Shown here piece by piece: positions 15,997 through 24,700 of a stretch of DNA of 64,000 nucleotides. The notes beneath the pieces are model-generated. The model ran no database searches, was not told where the DNA came from, and saw only the letters and a program-made list of their open reading frames with translations. A program made the translations under genes and the position numbers. Position 1 is the first letter of the stretch. Every line of letters starts with the position of its first letter. Origin of the DNA: Oscillospiraceae bacterium. GTDB taxonomy: Bacteria > Bacillota > Clostridia > Oscillospirales > Ruminococcaceae. The stretch lies in contig JAGBCL010000031.1 of assembly GCA_018110825.1 (NCBI GenBank), forward strand, positions 98,846-162,845, written 5' to 3'.

Positions 15997-18396
15997 TTAC
16001 TGTTTGTTTTTCTTTCGTGCGATAATGATAGCCGAAACTGGAAGAACCAGACCTACAAAGCTGATTACTGCAGCATACGGATTTGCACCATCATCAATGA
16101 GAACCTCAACCTCTTCCACAGTTGTTCCTGACTCTGATGAAACATCTTCAGGAGGGAAAACCGGAGTCACAACCGGTCTTGGTGTTGGATTTGGTGTTGG
16201 GTTTGGCGCAGGATTTGGTGTTGGATTCGGTGTTGGATTCGGTGTCGGGTTGGGCACTGGAGTTATTGTTGCGTTCTTTGTGTACTCAGCAGTAGCCACA
16301 TCACTGTCTGTCATACCTATCTTGATTGCGAATGCCTTGACTGTCTTGCTGTCTGTGAGTGTAATTGTGCCTGTGTACTTTGTGCCTGCAGCTGTTGGTG
16401 TTGTTCCGTCTGTTGTGTAGTAAATATCAGCATCTGCTGTAGCACAGGTAATTGTTACTTCAAGCGTATCATCAAAGCTTGTGCCACTTGCAGGAGTAAT
16501 AACAGGTGTTTCGACCTGCGCAACCTGATTGGTTGTCCACTTAGCATAAATTGTTACGTCGCTTGTAATCTTATCGTTTGTAAAATTCCACGCAGTTGAC
16601 AATGCGGAATCCTTGTACCAACCTCCAAAGTTTACGTTCGGGTCGGTAGGTTCAGTTGGTTCCTTGACAGCAAAGCCGTCTGCAACCTTCTTTTCAAAGT
16701 CCTCACCGCCGTAGTCGTTTGTTTCAAAGGTTACGGTGTGTACAGGGGCAACTATTACATACTGTGCTATATCATAACCTGCGTCATCAGCATCAGCAAT
16801 CTCAATCAGCTGTCCGTCTTCATCAACATAGTATCTGTCTGTGCCGAGAAAATCTGTTGTTTTGCCATCTGCGGTCTGATTTTCTATGCCTTGTGCAAAG
16901 CTTCCTCCGTTGAGAGTGACATATTTTGTTGCAGTGTTTTCCTGTCCGATTAAAAGACCACATGAACATTCACAGTTATTGATTATAATGCGGGAGCCAT
17001 ATGCACAATTTATATTTTTGAATGTACCGCCGTCAATCTGAGTATAGTTAGCATAAACCTCACCATTGAATGTGCCGCCCTTGATAATGTTAGTATAACC
17101 ACCGCTTGAGCTGAAATGGCACGCACCGTTAAAAGTACCTGCATATACCGTAAGCTCATTGGCTGCATCGTTTGATGTGGTAATTGCATTTGCTCCACCT
17201 GTAATAGTCGGGCCGTTGCCGTTTTCTTCTCCTACTATAAGACTTGCACCGTTAACTACATAAACAGCTTGACCGCTTCCCTGTATCTGATTGTCACTGG
17301 CACTTGTAATTGTACCTGTACCGATTATTGATGCGTCACTGTTTCCGCGGAAGATAAGTGTACCGGTACCTAAATCAAGAGTATGTCCGTCGAGATTAAG
17401 TATCAGATCATCAGTTACCTGTATATACAGCACATCTGAACAATCAACATCGGCTCTGAGAGTTATAGTTCCGCCGCCGTTGTCATTGATATCATCCACA
17501 GCTTCTGCAAAATCATCTGTGTAATCAGTTGAGCCGCCATAAGTATATTTGATTGTAGCAATTGTATGACAAGCCGTACATTCTCCATCATCAAAATTAT
17601 GTGGAGCAGTTTCACCGTAAGACGCACCACAGAAGTTGCATACAGCCTGAGTCGTACAGGTTGCAGGGTCTTTTTCAATATGATGATTTTCTACGCAGCT
17701 TACCGTAGCATTTGAGAAATCACCGCCATTGACAGTGCCTCTGTTAGTGACTCCGCCGTTAAAATCACCGCCGTTAATAGTTCCGTTATTATTGACCGAG
17801 CCATTAAAAATACCATTTGAAATAATATTATAATTAGTAACGGTGCCTCCAAAAGTACCGTTTGAAATAATTCCTTTGTTATCAACGGTGCTTGTTGAGG
17901 AAAAAATCGTAGAAACATTCGTTATAGTGGCACCCGAATTATTTTTTACAGTACCGTTAAATGTGCCTCCCGATATTGTAGCACCGTTATTATTGGTCAC
18001 AGTACCATTAAAAGTACCTCCGCTGATTGTGGTATAGCTGTAAACAGCACCTTCAAAAGTACCGCCTGTTATTTTGCTTGAACCGTCATTATACACAGTA
18101 CCGCTGAATGTACCACCTTCAATAGTACCATTATTATTCACTGTTGCAGTAAATGTGCCGTTTGTTACGGTAAGCTCATATCCGCTTAATATTGTTAAAG
18201 TGCTTCCATTATAGTTCCAGCCAGTACCACTGCTTGAAACAGTATAATCAAAACTTGTAACATCAAGTGTTGTCGCTATCGCACTTGCGGTAATACTCAT
18301 ATCAAGCTTGCTGAACGGCACACCTGTCATAAACAGAAGTGCCACCGCCATAGACGTAATGGCGGACAGGACTTTCTTAAGAAATTTGTTTTCCAT
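15997..18396 (-). CDS. Repetitive cell-surface protein
   Basis: Predicted wall- or membrane-attached protein of 799 residues. A signal peptide (about 1-38) is followed by about ten imperfect repeats built around GGTFNGTV and NNNGTI (to about 235), which suggest a beta-helix. Next comes a Cys-paired stretch (CNFCGASYG, CTAC), more beta-rich sequence, a Listeria-Bacteroides (InlB-type) repeat ending in YAKW, a CHB_HEX_C/FN3-like domain with YYTTDGTTPT, a PNPTPNP linker, and a C-terminal hydrophobic helix followed by RKKNKQ. There is no LPXTG; the sequence before the helix reads ANPYA, so sortase attachment is doubtful. The start at 18396 has AAGGAGG eight bases upstream; an earlier in-frame codon lacks one. 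Confidence 0.85.
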   Translation of the reverse strand: MENKFLKKVLSAITSMAVALLFMTGVPFSKLDMSITASAIATTLDVTSFDYTVSSSGTGWNYNGSTLTILSGYELTVTNGTFTATVNNNGTIEGGTFSGTVYNDGSSKITGGTFEGAVYSYTTISGGTFNGTVTNNNGATISGGTFNGTVKNNSGATITNVSTIFSSTSTVDNKGIISNGTFGGTVTNYNIISNGIFNGSVNNNGTINGGDFNGGVTNRGTVNGGDFSNATVSCVENHHIEKDPATCTTQAVCNFCGASYGETAPHNFDDGECTACHTIATIKYTYGGSTDYTDDFAEAVDDINDNGGGTITLRADVDCSDVLYIQVTDDLILNLDGHTLDLGTGTLIFRGNSDASIIGTGTITSASDNQIQGSGQAVYVVNGASLIVGEENGNGPTITGGANAITTSNDAANELTVYAGTFNGACHFSSSGGYTNIIKGGTFNGEVYANYTQIDGGTFKNINCAYGSRIIINNCECSCGLLIGQENTATKYVTLNGGSFAQGIENQTADGKTTDFLGTDRYYVDEDGQLIEIADADDAGYDIAQYVIVAPVHTVTFETNDYGGEDFEKKVADGFAVKEPTEPTDPNVNFGGWYKDSALSTAWNFTNDKITSDVTIYAKWTTNQVAQVETPVITPASGTSFDDTLEVTITCATADADIYYTTDGTTPTAAGTKYTGTITLTDSKTVKAFAIKIGMTDSDVATAEYTKNATITPVPNPTPNPTPNPTPNPAPNPTPNPTPRPVVTPVFPPEDVSSESGTTVEEVEVLIDDGANPYAAVISFVGLVLPVSAIIIARKKNKQ
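16171..16260 (-). repeat. Pro-Asn-Pro-Thr linker repeat
   Basis: A tandem array of near-identical 12-base units (GGTGTTGGATTC-like on the plus strand) encodes the PNPTPNP linker of the surface protein. Such tracts change length easily by slippage. Confidence 0.85.
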
Positions 18397-18466
18397 AAGT
18401 TCCTCCTTGTTGTTTTTCAATATAATATCATAGGCTTGTCCAGCCACTTAAAAGGAAATTTTTAAA

Positions 18467-18509
18467 TCCAATTATAGAAAATTATACCATATAATTGGAT
18501 AGTTTTCAA
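18467..18509 (-). promoter_or_regulatory. Promoter of the surface-protein gene with overlapping palindrome
   Basis: On the minus strand TTGAAA (18504-18509) and TATAAT (18481-18486) are 17 bases apart. A perfect 10-base inverted repeat, TCCAATTATA...TATAATTGGA (18467-18476 and 18490-18499), brackets the -10 box and could bind a repressor. Confidence 0.65.
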
Positions 18510-18592
18510 TATTTTTTTAATTATTCGGCAACAAAAATATTTATATAAATCTTACCTTTAAAGTTGGATAATCTGCACAAGCAAACAAAAAC

Positions 18593-18616
18593 GGGAAACG
18601 ATATTAACCGTTTCCC
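18593..18616 (-). terminator. Terminator of glyS
   Basis: GGGAAACG pairs with CGTTTCCC. On the minus strand it continues into GTTTTTGTTTG, 12 bases after the glyS stop. Confidence 0.8.
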
Positions 18617-18627
18617 ATATGCTTTTA

Positions 18628-20001
18628 TTAATATTCAAGCTTCTTGTTGAGGTAAGCAACAAGGTCTTCAATCTTAACTCTTTCCTGTTCCATTGTATCT
18701 CTGTCACGAACTGTTACACAACCGTCCTTTTCAAGTGTATCAAAGTCATATGTGATACAGAAAGGTGTACCGATTTCGTCCTGACGGCGGTAACGCTTAC
18801 CAATCTGACCAGCTTCGTCGTAATCAACACTGAAGTGTTTGGAGAGCATTGTGTAAACTTCCATAGCCTGATCCTTGAGCTTCTTTGTAAGAGGAAGAAC
18901 AGCAGCCTTGATTGGTGCAAGTGCAGGGTGGAGGTGCATTACTGTACGAACGTCGCCCTCACCGATTTCTTCTTCGTCGTAAGCTTCGCATACGATTGCG
19001 AGGAAGAGTCTTTCTACGCCGAGAGAAGGCTCGATAACGTATGGTACGTACTTCTCGTTTGTTTCAGGGTCAAAGTATTCAAGGGACTTACCGCTTGTCT
19101 TGATGTGCTGAGTAAGGTCGTAGTCTGTTCTGTCAGCAACGCCCCAGAGTTCGCCCCAGCCGAATGGGAAGAGGTACTCGAAGTCAGTTGTTGCCTTGGA
19201 GTAGAAGCAGAGTTCCTCAGGGGAGTGGTCACGGAGGCGGAGGTGTTCTTCGTCAATGCCAAGACCGAGAAGGAAGTCACGGCAGTAGCCTCTCCAGTAC
19301 TGGAACCATTCAAGGTCAGTGCCTGGCTTACAGAAGAATTCAAGCTCCATCTGCTCGAACTCACGTACACGGAAGATAAAGTTACCAGGAGTGATTTCGT
19401 TACGGAAGGACTTACCAACCTGTGCAACACCAAAAGGAACCTTCTTACGTGTTGTTCTCTGGATATTTGCAAAGTTTACGAAGATACCCTGTGCAGTTTC
19501 AGGACGGAGATAAAGCTCAGCCTTGGAGTCCTCAGTTACACCCTGGAATGTCTTGAACATAAGGTTGAACTGACGGATAGAAGTAAAGTTCTTCTTACCA
19601 CAGTGTGGGCACTTGATATCGTTGTTTTCGATGAATTCGCTCATCTGCTCGTTTGTCCAGCCAGTTGGGTTTGTGCCTGTCTGTGTTTCGATAAGCTGGT
19701 CAGCACGGTGACGAGTCTTACACTCACGGCAGTCCATAAGAGGGTCAGAGAAGCCGCCGAGGTGACCTGAAGCAACCCAAGTCTGTGGGTTCATAAGGAT
19801 TGCACTGTCAAGACCAACGTTGTAAGGACATTCCTGAACGAACTTCTTTAGCCAAGCGTTCTTTATGTTGTTCTTGAGGAGCACGCCGAGAGGGCCGTAG
19901 TCCCATGTGTTAGCCAAACCGCCGTAAATTTCGGAGCCTGGGTAAACATAACCTCTGCCCTTACAAAGGGCAACAATTTTGTCCATAGTTTTTTCTGCCA
20001 T
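18628..20001 (-). CDS. glyS: Glycyl-tRNA synthetase
   Basis: Class IIa aminoacyl-tRNA synthetase of the single-chain (eukaryote/archaea/Firmicute) type, which charges tRNA-Gly. Early residues show the family signature [17 protein letters not shown] zinc-binding insertion with CRECKTRHR and CPHCGKKN lies at about 90-170. Motif 2 is FRNEITP and motif 3 is GVERLFLA. The anticodon-binding domain follows (PIKAAVLPL to the C-terminus). At 457 residues it is full length. The ATG at 20001 is chosen over upstream codons because GGAGGT lies seven bases before it. It is 23 bases downstream of the isomerase-like gene. Confidence 0.96.
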   Translation of the reverse strand: MAEKTMDKIVALCKGRGYVYPGSEIYGGLANTWDYGPLGVLLKNNIKNAWLKKFVQECPYNVGLDSAILMNPQTWVASGHLGGFSDPLMDCRECKTRHRADQLIETQTGTNPTGWTNEQMSEFIENNDIKCPHCGKKNFTSIRQFNLMFKTFQGVTEDSKAELYLRPETAQGIFVNFANIQRTTRKKVPFGVAQVGKSFRNEITPGNFIFRVREFEQMELEFFCKPGTDLEWFQYWRGYCRDFLLGLGIDEEHLRLRDHSPEELCFYSKATTDFEYLFPFGWGELWGVADRTDYDLTQHIKTSGKSLEYFDPETNEKYVPYVIEPSLGVERLFLAIVCEAYDEEEIGEGDVRTVMHLHPALAPIKAAVLPLTKKLKDQAMEVYTMLSKHFSVDYDEAGQIGKRYRRQDEIGTPFCITYDFDTLEKDGCVTVRDRDTMEQERVKIEDLVAYLNKKLEY

Positions 20002-20024
20002 TTCAAAGACCTCCATACCTATTT

Positions 20025-20816
20025 TCAATAATCAAATTTATCTAAGTAATTCTGCATTTCCACGCAGTTTTCCGCCAGTTCGGCAACCTTGCCGAAGCCG
20101 TTTCTGTAAAGTTCAAGGATAACGCTTCCGTCGTATCCTTGTTCTTTAAGTGCGGTAAAGAATGTTTTATTATCGTATTCCCCAAAGTCGAATTTGAGGC
20201 AATCGCCCGCTTTCCCGCAATCGGAAAAATGAACATGTTTAATATTTTTGCCGAGTGCCTTGACCATTTCCGTCGGGTCATTTCCTGCACGGTGAGCTTG
20301 TTTCAAGTCAAGTACAAAAGAAGCTTTTTCACCAAGTGAATTTTTCATTTTCACAAGAAAATCAAGGCTTCCTCCAGTACAGCGTGAAACATTTTCCTGA
20401 ACAACGCATACACCGAAGCTTTCAGCTGTTTCCTGAAGCTTTATGTAGCGTTCAAAATACACAGCGTCATCACAGATGTTCTGATTTTTGTTGCCGTGCA
20501 GAACGAAATATTTTGCACCAAAGTCGTTCATATACTCAAAGAAACGCTTGTAGTAATCAAGCATATCTGCGACTCTGCGTTCATAAGCCGTGAACAGCAT
20601 CATTGGTTCAATTCCGCAGGTGAACGGATGCACCGAAACCACGTCAATGCCGTATTCTTTCTGTATCGCAAGCATTTCCTCCTTATACGGGTCGGAAAGC
20701 TCACAATGGGAATTAACGAAAATTTCTGTGGTTTTTACACCTGTTTCAGCAAGTGAAAGAAAAGCTTTTTCCAGTACCATCGGGTACAGGCAAGCTGTTG
20801 AAACTCCCGCTTTCAC
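20025..20816 (-). CDS. Sugar phosphate isomerase/epimerase family protein
   Basis: TIM-barrel protein of the AP-endonuclease-2/xylose-isomerase-like superfamily, 263 residues. The metal-ligand positions fit [19 protein letters not shown] and KHVHFSDC, with a final Glu in [10 protein letters not shown]. These proteins act as isomerases, epimerases or dehydratases on small sugars and cyclitols; the substrate is not evident. The start is GTG with GAGGAG nine bases upstream. It lies between secF and glyS on the same strand; a hairpin separates it from secF. A second member of this superfamily is fused to an acyl-CoA synthetase near 38 kb. Confidence 0.85.
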   Translation of the reverse strand: MKAGVSTACLYPMVLEKAFLSLAETGVKTTEIFVNSHCELSDPYKEEMLAIQKEYGIDVVSVHPFTCGIEPMMLFTAYERRVADMLDYYKRFFEYMNDFGAKYFVLHGNKNQNICDDAVYFERYIKLQETAESFGVCVVQENVSRCTGGSLDFLVKMKNSLGEKASFVLDLKQAHRAGNDPTEMVKALGKNIKHVHFSDCGKAGDCLKFDFGEYDNKTFFTALKEQGYDGSVILELYRNGFGKVAELAENCVEMQNYLDKFDY

Positions 20817-20845
20817 TGAAAATCACTCCTCAAAATGCAACGACA

Positions 20846-20869
20846 GCAGAACGGAAAACTCCGTTCTGC
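20846..20869 (-). terminator. Hairpin after secF
   Basis: GCAGAACGGA pairs with TCCGTTCTGC with a four-base loop. The minus-strand continuation is only weakly T-rich, so this may be a partial terminator between secF and the isomerase gene. Confidence 0.5.
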
Positions 20870-20889
20870 CGTATTGCTATTGAATTTTT

Positions 20890-21846
20890 TTAAGCGTGTC
20901 TGCGCTTCTTGCCATAACTTTTCTTCTTTGATTTGAATTTTTCGGAAAGCATATGCCAAAGTGGGCAGATGAAGCAAATTGAAGAATAAGAACCGCAGAG
21001 CATACCAATCATCATTGGGAAGGAGAAGGAGAAAATGGAGTTTACTCCATAAATTGCTGCCACAATTGTTACAACGAGCATTGCCATAATTGTAGTAAGT
21101 GATGTGTTGATGGAACGTGTAAGAGACTGGTTGATACTGAGGTTTACAATTTCAGCACGTGTCTTTGTCTTTCTGTAGAGAATTTCATTTTCACGTACAC
21201 GGTCATAAATAACAATTGTATCGTTGATTGAGTAACCGAGAATTGTAAGGATAACCGCCATAAAGTTAGCGTCGATAGGCATACCGCAGATTACAAATGT
21301 ACCGTAAACGATGATACAGTCGTGAATAAGTGCGAGAATTCCGCAGAAACCTGCAAGCCAACCACCGATATTCTTGAATCGGATAGCAATATATACAATA
21401 AGAACGATAAAGGAAAGGAGTACCGCAACGATACATTTCAGGAAGAATTCCTTACCTGAGGATGGTGATACGTCAGAAGATTCCAACAGTTCAAGAGTGT
21501 TTGCGGAATACTTTTCAGTAAGTGCATTTGTAAGTTCAATCTGCTTATCTGAGGAAAGACCCTCATTTGAGATAAGTGAAAGCTGAATATTTTTTCTTCC
21601 TGATGTGAAGTCCTCACCGATTGTTGAGGTTACACCAAGACCGCCGAGAGCGTCAACAGCTGTCTTTTCAAAATCAGCCTGGTCAATTTCACCGTCATAG
21701 AGGAAAGTGAGAATTGTACCGCCCTTGAACTGAATGTCAAGGTTTACTCCGAATACGAAGGTTGAGAGAATTGATATGGATACAAGTATCGCAGAAATGA
21801 TGAAGTAAATCTTCTTGTTCTTGATAAAATCGAAATTAAACTTCAC
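20890..21846 (-). CDS. secF: Protein translocase subunit SecF
   Basis: Membrane partner of SecD that uses the proton/sodium gradient to help the Sec channel release exported proteins. It has one N-terminal helix, an extracellular domain, then five helices; the SecF signature GYSINDTIVIYDRVRE is complete. Length is 318 residues. The GTG at 21846 is preferred: GGAGGAGG lies nine bases upstream, while the in-frame GTG at 21855 falls inside that site. The gene overlaps the end of secD by 11 bases. Confidence 0.94.
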   Translation of the reverse strand: MKFNFDFIKNKKIYFIISAILVSISILSTFVFGVNLDIQFKGGTILTFLYDGEIDQADFEKTAVDALGGLGVTSTIGEDFTSGRKNIQLSLISNEGLSSDKQIELTNALTEKYSANTLELLESSDVSPSSGKEFFLKCIVAVLLSFIVLIVYIAIRFKNIGGWLAGFCGILALIHDCIIVYGTFVICGMPIDANFMAVILTILGYSINDTIVIYDRVRENEILYRKTKTRAEIVNLSINQSLTRSINTSLTTIMAMLVVTIVAAIYGVNSIFSFSFPMMIGMLCGSYSSICFICPLWHMLSEKFKSKKKSYGKKRRHA

Positions 21847-23251
21847 GCTTCGCACCTCCTCCGTAAAGCTTTGGATTTTTGAAAATCTTGAATTTTGAAA
21901 GTGCTGAAAGCATCATTCTTGAGCAGAATACACCAAAGAAAAGGTTGAGGGCAACACCTGTCAGCAATGTGAAGCCGAAGGAGTAGATTGTACCTGCTGT
22001 GGATGGACCAAACATGAAGAATGCAAAATGGAGCATCTTGGAGAAAATGCTGTCAGGTGTACCGAATGCACCCATAAGGATGATAGCAACAAGAATCATT
22101 GTCACGTTACCGTCAAGAATAGCGGAGAATGCACGCTTGAAGCCTGAGTCAATAGCACCGTAAAGTGTCTTGCCGTTGTTAAGTTCTTCCTTGATACGTT
22201 CGGAAGTAATAACGTTTGCGTCAACACCCATACCTACTGCAAGGATGATACCTGCAATACCGGGAATTGTGAGGATTGAACCTGCAACGAATTCAAAGTA
22301 ACCGGAGATAAACGCAAGTGTACCTGCAACCTGACCAAAAAGGGAGATTACAGCAACAGCACCGGGGAGACGGTATGTGATAATCATAAATACGGCAATA
22401 AATGCAAAAGCAATTACACCTGCGAGAACCATAGCTTCAAGAGCACCTGCACCAAGGCTTGGAGAGATTGTGGAGAAGCTTGAAGTCACAAGCTTGAATG
22501 GGAGTGCACCAGAGTTAATCTTGTCAGCAAGAGCCTTAGCTTCTTTGCCGTCAAATTTACCTGTAATCTGTGCTTTGCCGTCTGTAATAGCTGTCTGTAC
22601 AGTAGGGTAGGAGAAGCAGGTTTCGTCCATCCAGATAGAAATAACGCCCTGTGTTTCAGCAAGTCTTGTTGTAGCCTCGCCGAACTTCTTTGCACCCTCA
22701 TCTGTAAGTTCAAGGCTTACCAGCCAGTTCATTTCACCGTTTTCGCTCTGTGTATAAGCAGCATAAGCTTCCTTTACATCAGCACCTACGAGGATAACAT
22801 TTTCAGCAGTAACGCCAACCCAGTTGCCGAGCTCATCAGTTTCGTAACCTTCACGGAAAGTAAGCTGAGCTGTTTCACCAAGTTCCTTTACAGCAGCCTC
22901 AGGGTCGAAGTTCTTTTCGCCCTCTTTCCAAGGAAAACGAACAATGATACGGTCATTGTTGTAGTCAATATAGCTTTCGTAGTCAGTGATACCGAGAGTA
23001 ATCATACGCTGAACGATAACTTCCTTTGCAGCGTCAAGCTGAGCCTCGGTAGCATCAACGTCCTCAGGAGATGTAAACGTTACGTCAACACCGCCCTTGA
23101 TGTCGATACCGAAACGGATATTGTCGATACCCTTGATGTAAACTGTTTCCATATCACCGTAATATGTCTTGACACCGAAAAATACAGTAGCCGCAAAAGC
23201 GAGTATCAAAGCAAAAACGATAAAGAAAACAGGCTTTTTAATCTTTGCCAC
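21836..23251 (-). CDS. secD: Protein translocase subunit SecD
   Basis: Larger subunit of the SecDF accessory complex at the membrane. The N-terminal helix (about 5-27) is followed by a large periplasm-facing domain with FGIDIKGGVDVTF and the P1-head region, then five C-terminal helices including the SecD/F signature VGMGVDANVITSERIKEE. Length is 471 residues from a GTG at 23251, supported by AAAGGATGG seven bases upstream; an ATG 36 bases earlier lacks a ribosome binding site. It is transcribed with secF, which overlaps it. Confidence 0.95.
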   Translation of the reverse strand: MAKIKKPVFFIVFALILAFAATVFFGVKTYYGDMETVYIKGIDNIRFGIDIKGGVDVTFTSPEDVDATEAQLDAAKEVIVQRMITLGITDYESYIDYNNDRIIVRFPWKEGEKNFDPEAAVKELGETAQLTFREGYETDELGNWVGVTAENVILVGADVKEAYAAYTQSENGEMNWLVSLELTDEGAKKFGEATTRLAETQGVISIWMDETCFSYPTVQTAITDGKAQITGKFDGKEAKALADKINSGALPFKLVTSSFSTISPSLGAGALEAMVLAGVIAFAFIAVFMIITYRLPGAVAVISLFGQVAGTLAFISGYFEFVAGSILTIPGIAGIILAVGMGVDANVITSERIKEELNNGKTLYGAIDSGFKRAFSAILDGNVTMILVAIILMGAFGTPDSIFSKMLHFAFFMFGPSTAGTIYSFGFTLLTGVALNLFFGVFCSRMMLSALSKFKIFKNPKLYGGGAKREV

Positions 23252-23300
23252 GATTAAACCATCCTTTCTCGTTGTTTTTACAAACACAAATTATCGTTTA

Positions 23301-23329
23301 ATTATAACATTTATTTCGACAACTGTCAA
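23301..23329 (-). promoter_or_regulatory. Sigma-A promoter of secDF
   Basis: On the minus strand TTGACA (23324-23329) and TATAAT (23301-23306) are spaced by exactly 17 bases, a full consensus match. Confidence 0.85.
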
Positions 23330-23338
23330 TAGTTTAAC

Positions 23339-24022
23339 TTACTTAACAAGCTTAATTTTGTCCATTGAAGCGAAATTTCTGTTAGTGTAGTAGCCGTCAT
23401 CAGTTACCTCTCGGACAATTTCCACGAAATCGGGCATTTCAACTGACGTACTTTCTTCAGGAAGCTCTGCCTCCATAATTCCGAAGCCGCTTTCAACAGT
23501 ATTTTCGAACACATCAAGTTCAAATACAAGTGTACCGACAGGAATAATATGTCTGCGTTTCTTTATTACATTTAATATAGTATGTTTCTGTAATTCAGCG
23601 TACTCCGCTTCGGTAATTTCCCGTTCATTTTCGATTCGGGACATGCTGCTGCCGGTGCGTGCTTTTTCGGTGTAGATGAACTTGTCATCCCATCGGCGTA
23701 TGCGTCCCTGAAAACCGTTTGCGGGTTCAAGATAAGCCTGCTCGATATAATGCGATTCATACTTGTCAAGACCATCCGGAATTTTTACCAGCCAGCGTCT
23801 TTCAATTTCAAGAAAAATCAGCTTTCCGCCACGTTTGTTAATCATCTCATTGCTGTAAAAATCGTTCTCTGTAATTTCAGCAATAACCTCAAAACCGAAA
23901 GTTTCACCATTGCTTTCAAGAATTGCAGCATTTTTCTCATTTTTGTAAATCTTTATGCGGTAACCCTTGCCGTCGCCAAGGTCATAAGGATATTTTATCA
24001 GAAACTTTCTTGTGTAAGCCAT
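23339..24022 (-). CDS. CYTH-domain protein with N-terminal extension
   Basis: CYTH phosphatase-like protein of 227 residues. The tunnel-fold signature ExExK is seen as EIERRWLVK near 74. Alternating basic and acidic strands follow: RIRRWD, EKARTG, ENEREI, KKRRHI, FELDVF and EAELP. CYTH proteins hydrolyse inorganic triphosphate or organic triphosphates such as thiamine triphosphate. The first 70 residues are extra relative to a minimal CYTH protein and resemble a short beta-rich domain with MAYTRKFLIKYPYDL at its start. The ATG has GAGGAGGTTG upstream. Confidence 0.8.
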   Translation of the reverse strand: MAYTRKFLIKYPYDLGDGKGYRIKIYKNEKNAAILESNGETFGFEVIAEITENDFYSNEMINKRGGKLIFLEIERRWLVKIPDGLDKYESHYIEQAYLEPANGFQGRIRRWDDKFIYTEKARTGSSMSRIENEREITEAEYAELQKHTILNVIKKRRHIIPVGTLVFELDVFENTVESGFGIMEAELPEESTSVEMPDFVEIVREVTDDGYYTNRNFASMDKIKLVK

Positions 24023-24084
24023 TGCGGCAACCTCCTCAGACAGTAAAATGGGGTACGTTTCAGTACCCTTTATATTTCAGCTAA

Positions 24085-24113
24085 ATTATAGCATATAACG
24101 TTATTATTTGCAA
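24085..24113 (-). promoter_or_regulatory. Promoter of the CYTH gene
   Basis: On the minus strand TTGCAA (24108-24113) and TATAAT (24085-24090) have 17 bases between them. A GGGTAC/GTACCC hairpin (24052-24069) follows in the leader. Confidence 0.7.
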
Positions 24114-24228
24114 CATCAGTATAAATTAATTGTCCTTGATGAAAGCCAAAGAGTCAATTTTGTATAAAATCGCACACAAACGTTCGATAAGTTTGTGCAG
24201 AAAATCGAACAAAATTTTCAAAAAAGCC

Positions 24229-24290
24229 TTGACAAATGAGAACAGGTGTTCTATAATATAAAACAGAACAAACGTGCAGAACAAATGTGC
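24229..24290 (+). promoter_or_regulatory. Promoter with LexA-type operator array
   Basis: TTGACA (24229-24234) and TATAAT (24252-24257) are 17 bases apart. The spacer contains GAACAGGTGTTC (24240-24251), a perfect match to the Gram-positive SOS core GAAC-N4-GTTC. Two further sites, GAACAAACGTGC (24266-24277) and GAACAAATGTGC (24279-24290), each differ from the core by one base. All three starts fall on multiples of 13 bases. Repression by LexA is a strong inference; LexA itself is not in the window. Confidence 0.75.
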
Positions 24291-24332
24291 AATAGCGCAG
24301 AGAAAAAAAGATGCGCCGAAAGGATTTTAATT

Positions 24333-24590
24333 ATGACAACTTCCAATGCAAGAAAACTTACCACTGAAAAGAATATCACAATGACAAGCCGTGTTGTAAG
24401 AAAAAATAACCTTATGATGCAGAAGCTGATAGGTGTAATAATGCTTGTGCTTGTGGCCGTATCTTTTGTAATCGGCGGATATTTTGTTGCATCGGCTGTA
24501 ATTGCACCGTTTGCATTTGTAGCGGTTTTTTCAAAGGAAAAAGTGCTTGATTTCGGTATTTTTTCAAATAATGTAAGATATTATAAATAA
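24333..24590 (+). CDS. Small membrane protein, probable SOS-induced
   Basis: Unrecognised 85-residue protein. Residues 1-30 are basic and hydrophilic; residues 31-67 form one long or two short membrane helices with Gly near the middle; a short polar tail follows and ends in NNVRYYK. The ATG at 24333 has GAAAGGA eight bases upstream and lies about 70 bases downstream of the LexA-type promoter. In many Firmicutes small membrane proteins under LexA control (for example YneA in Bacillus) block cell division during DNA damage. This one lacks a LysM domain, so a division-inhibitor role is only a hypothesis. Confidence 0.7.
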   Translation: MTTSNARKLTTEKNITMTSRVVRKNNLMMQKLIGVIMLVLVAVSFVIGGYFVASAVIAPFAFVAVFSKEKVLDFGIFSNNVRYYK

Positions 24591-24623
24591 TGTGTCGGAT
24601 TTCTTGTTGCATAAAAAATATTT

Positions 24624-24652
24624 TTGAGTTATAATTGAAATATGAAAAATTT
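24624..24652 (+). promoter_or_regulatory. Promoter of the lipoprotein/VanY pair
   Basis: Within 24610-24650, TTGCAT and TATAAT are separated by 17 bases (AAAAAATATTTTTGAGT). It precedes the lipoprotein start by about 55 bases. Coordinates are approximate to a few bases. Confidence 0.5.
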
Positions 24653-24700
24653 CACCCCCTTAAATTGTATTTATTATGAATACGGTATGGGAGGAATTAT

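Noticed and set aside
16171-16260. CRISPR-like repeat array
   Set aside because: The 12-base units are contiguous with no spacers and encode a Pro-rich linker in frame with the surface protein.
18619-19770. 383-codon plus-strand frame opposite glyS
   Set aside because: It is antisense to glyS, with a low-complexity Val/Cys/Leu composition typical of shadow frames.
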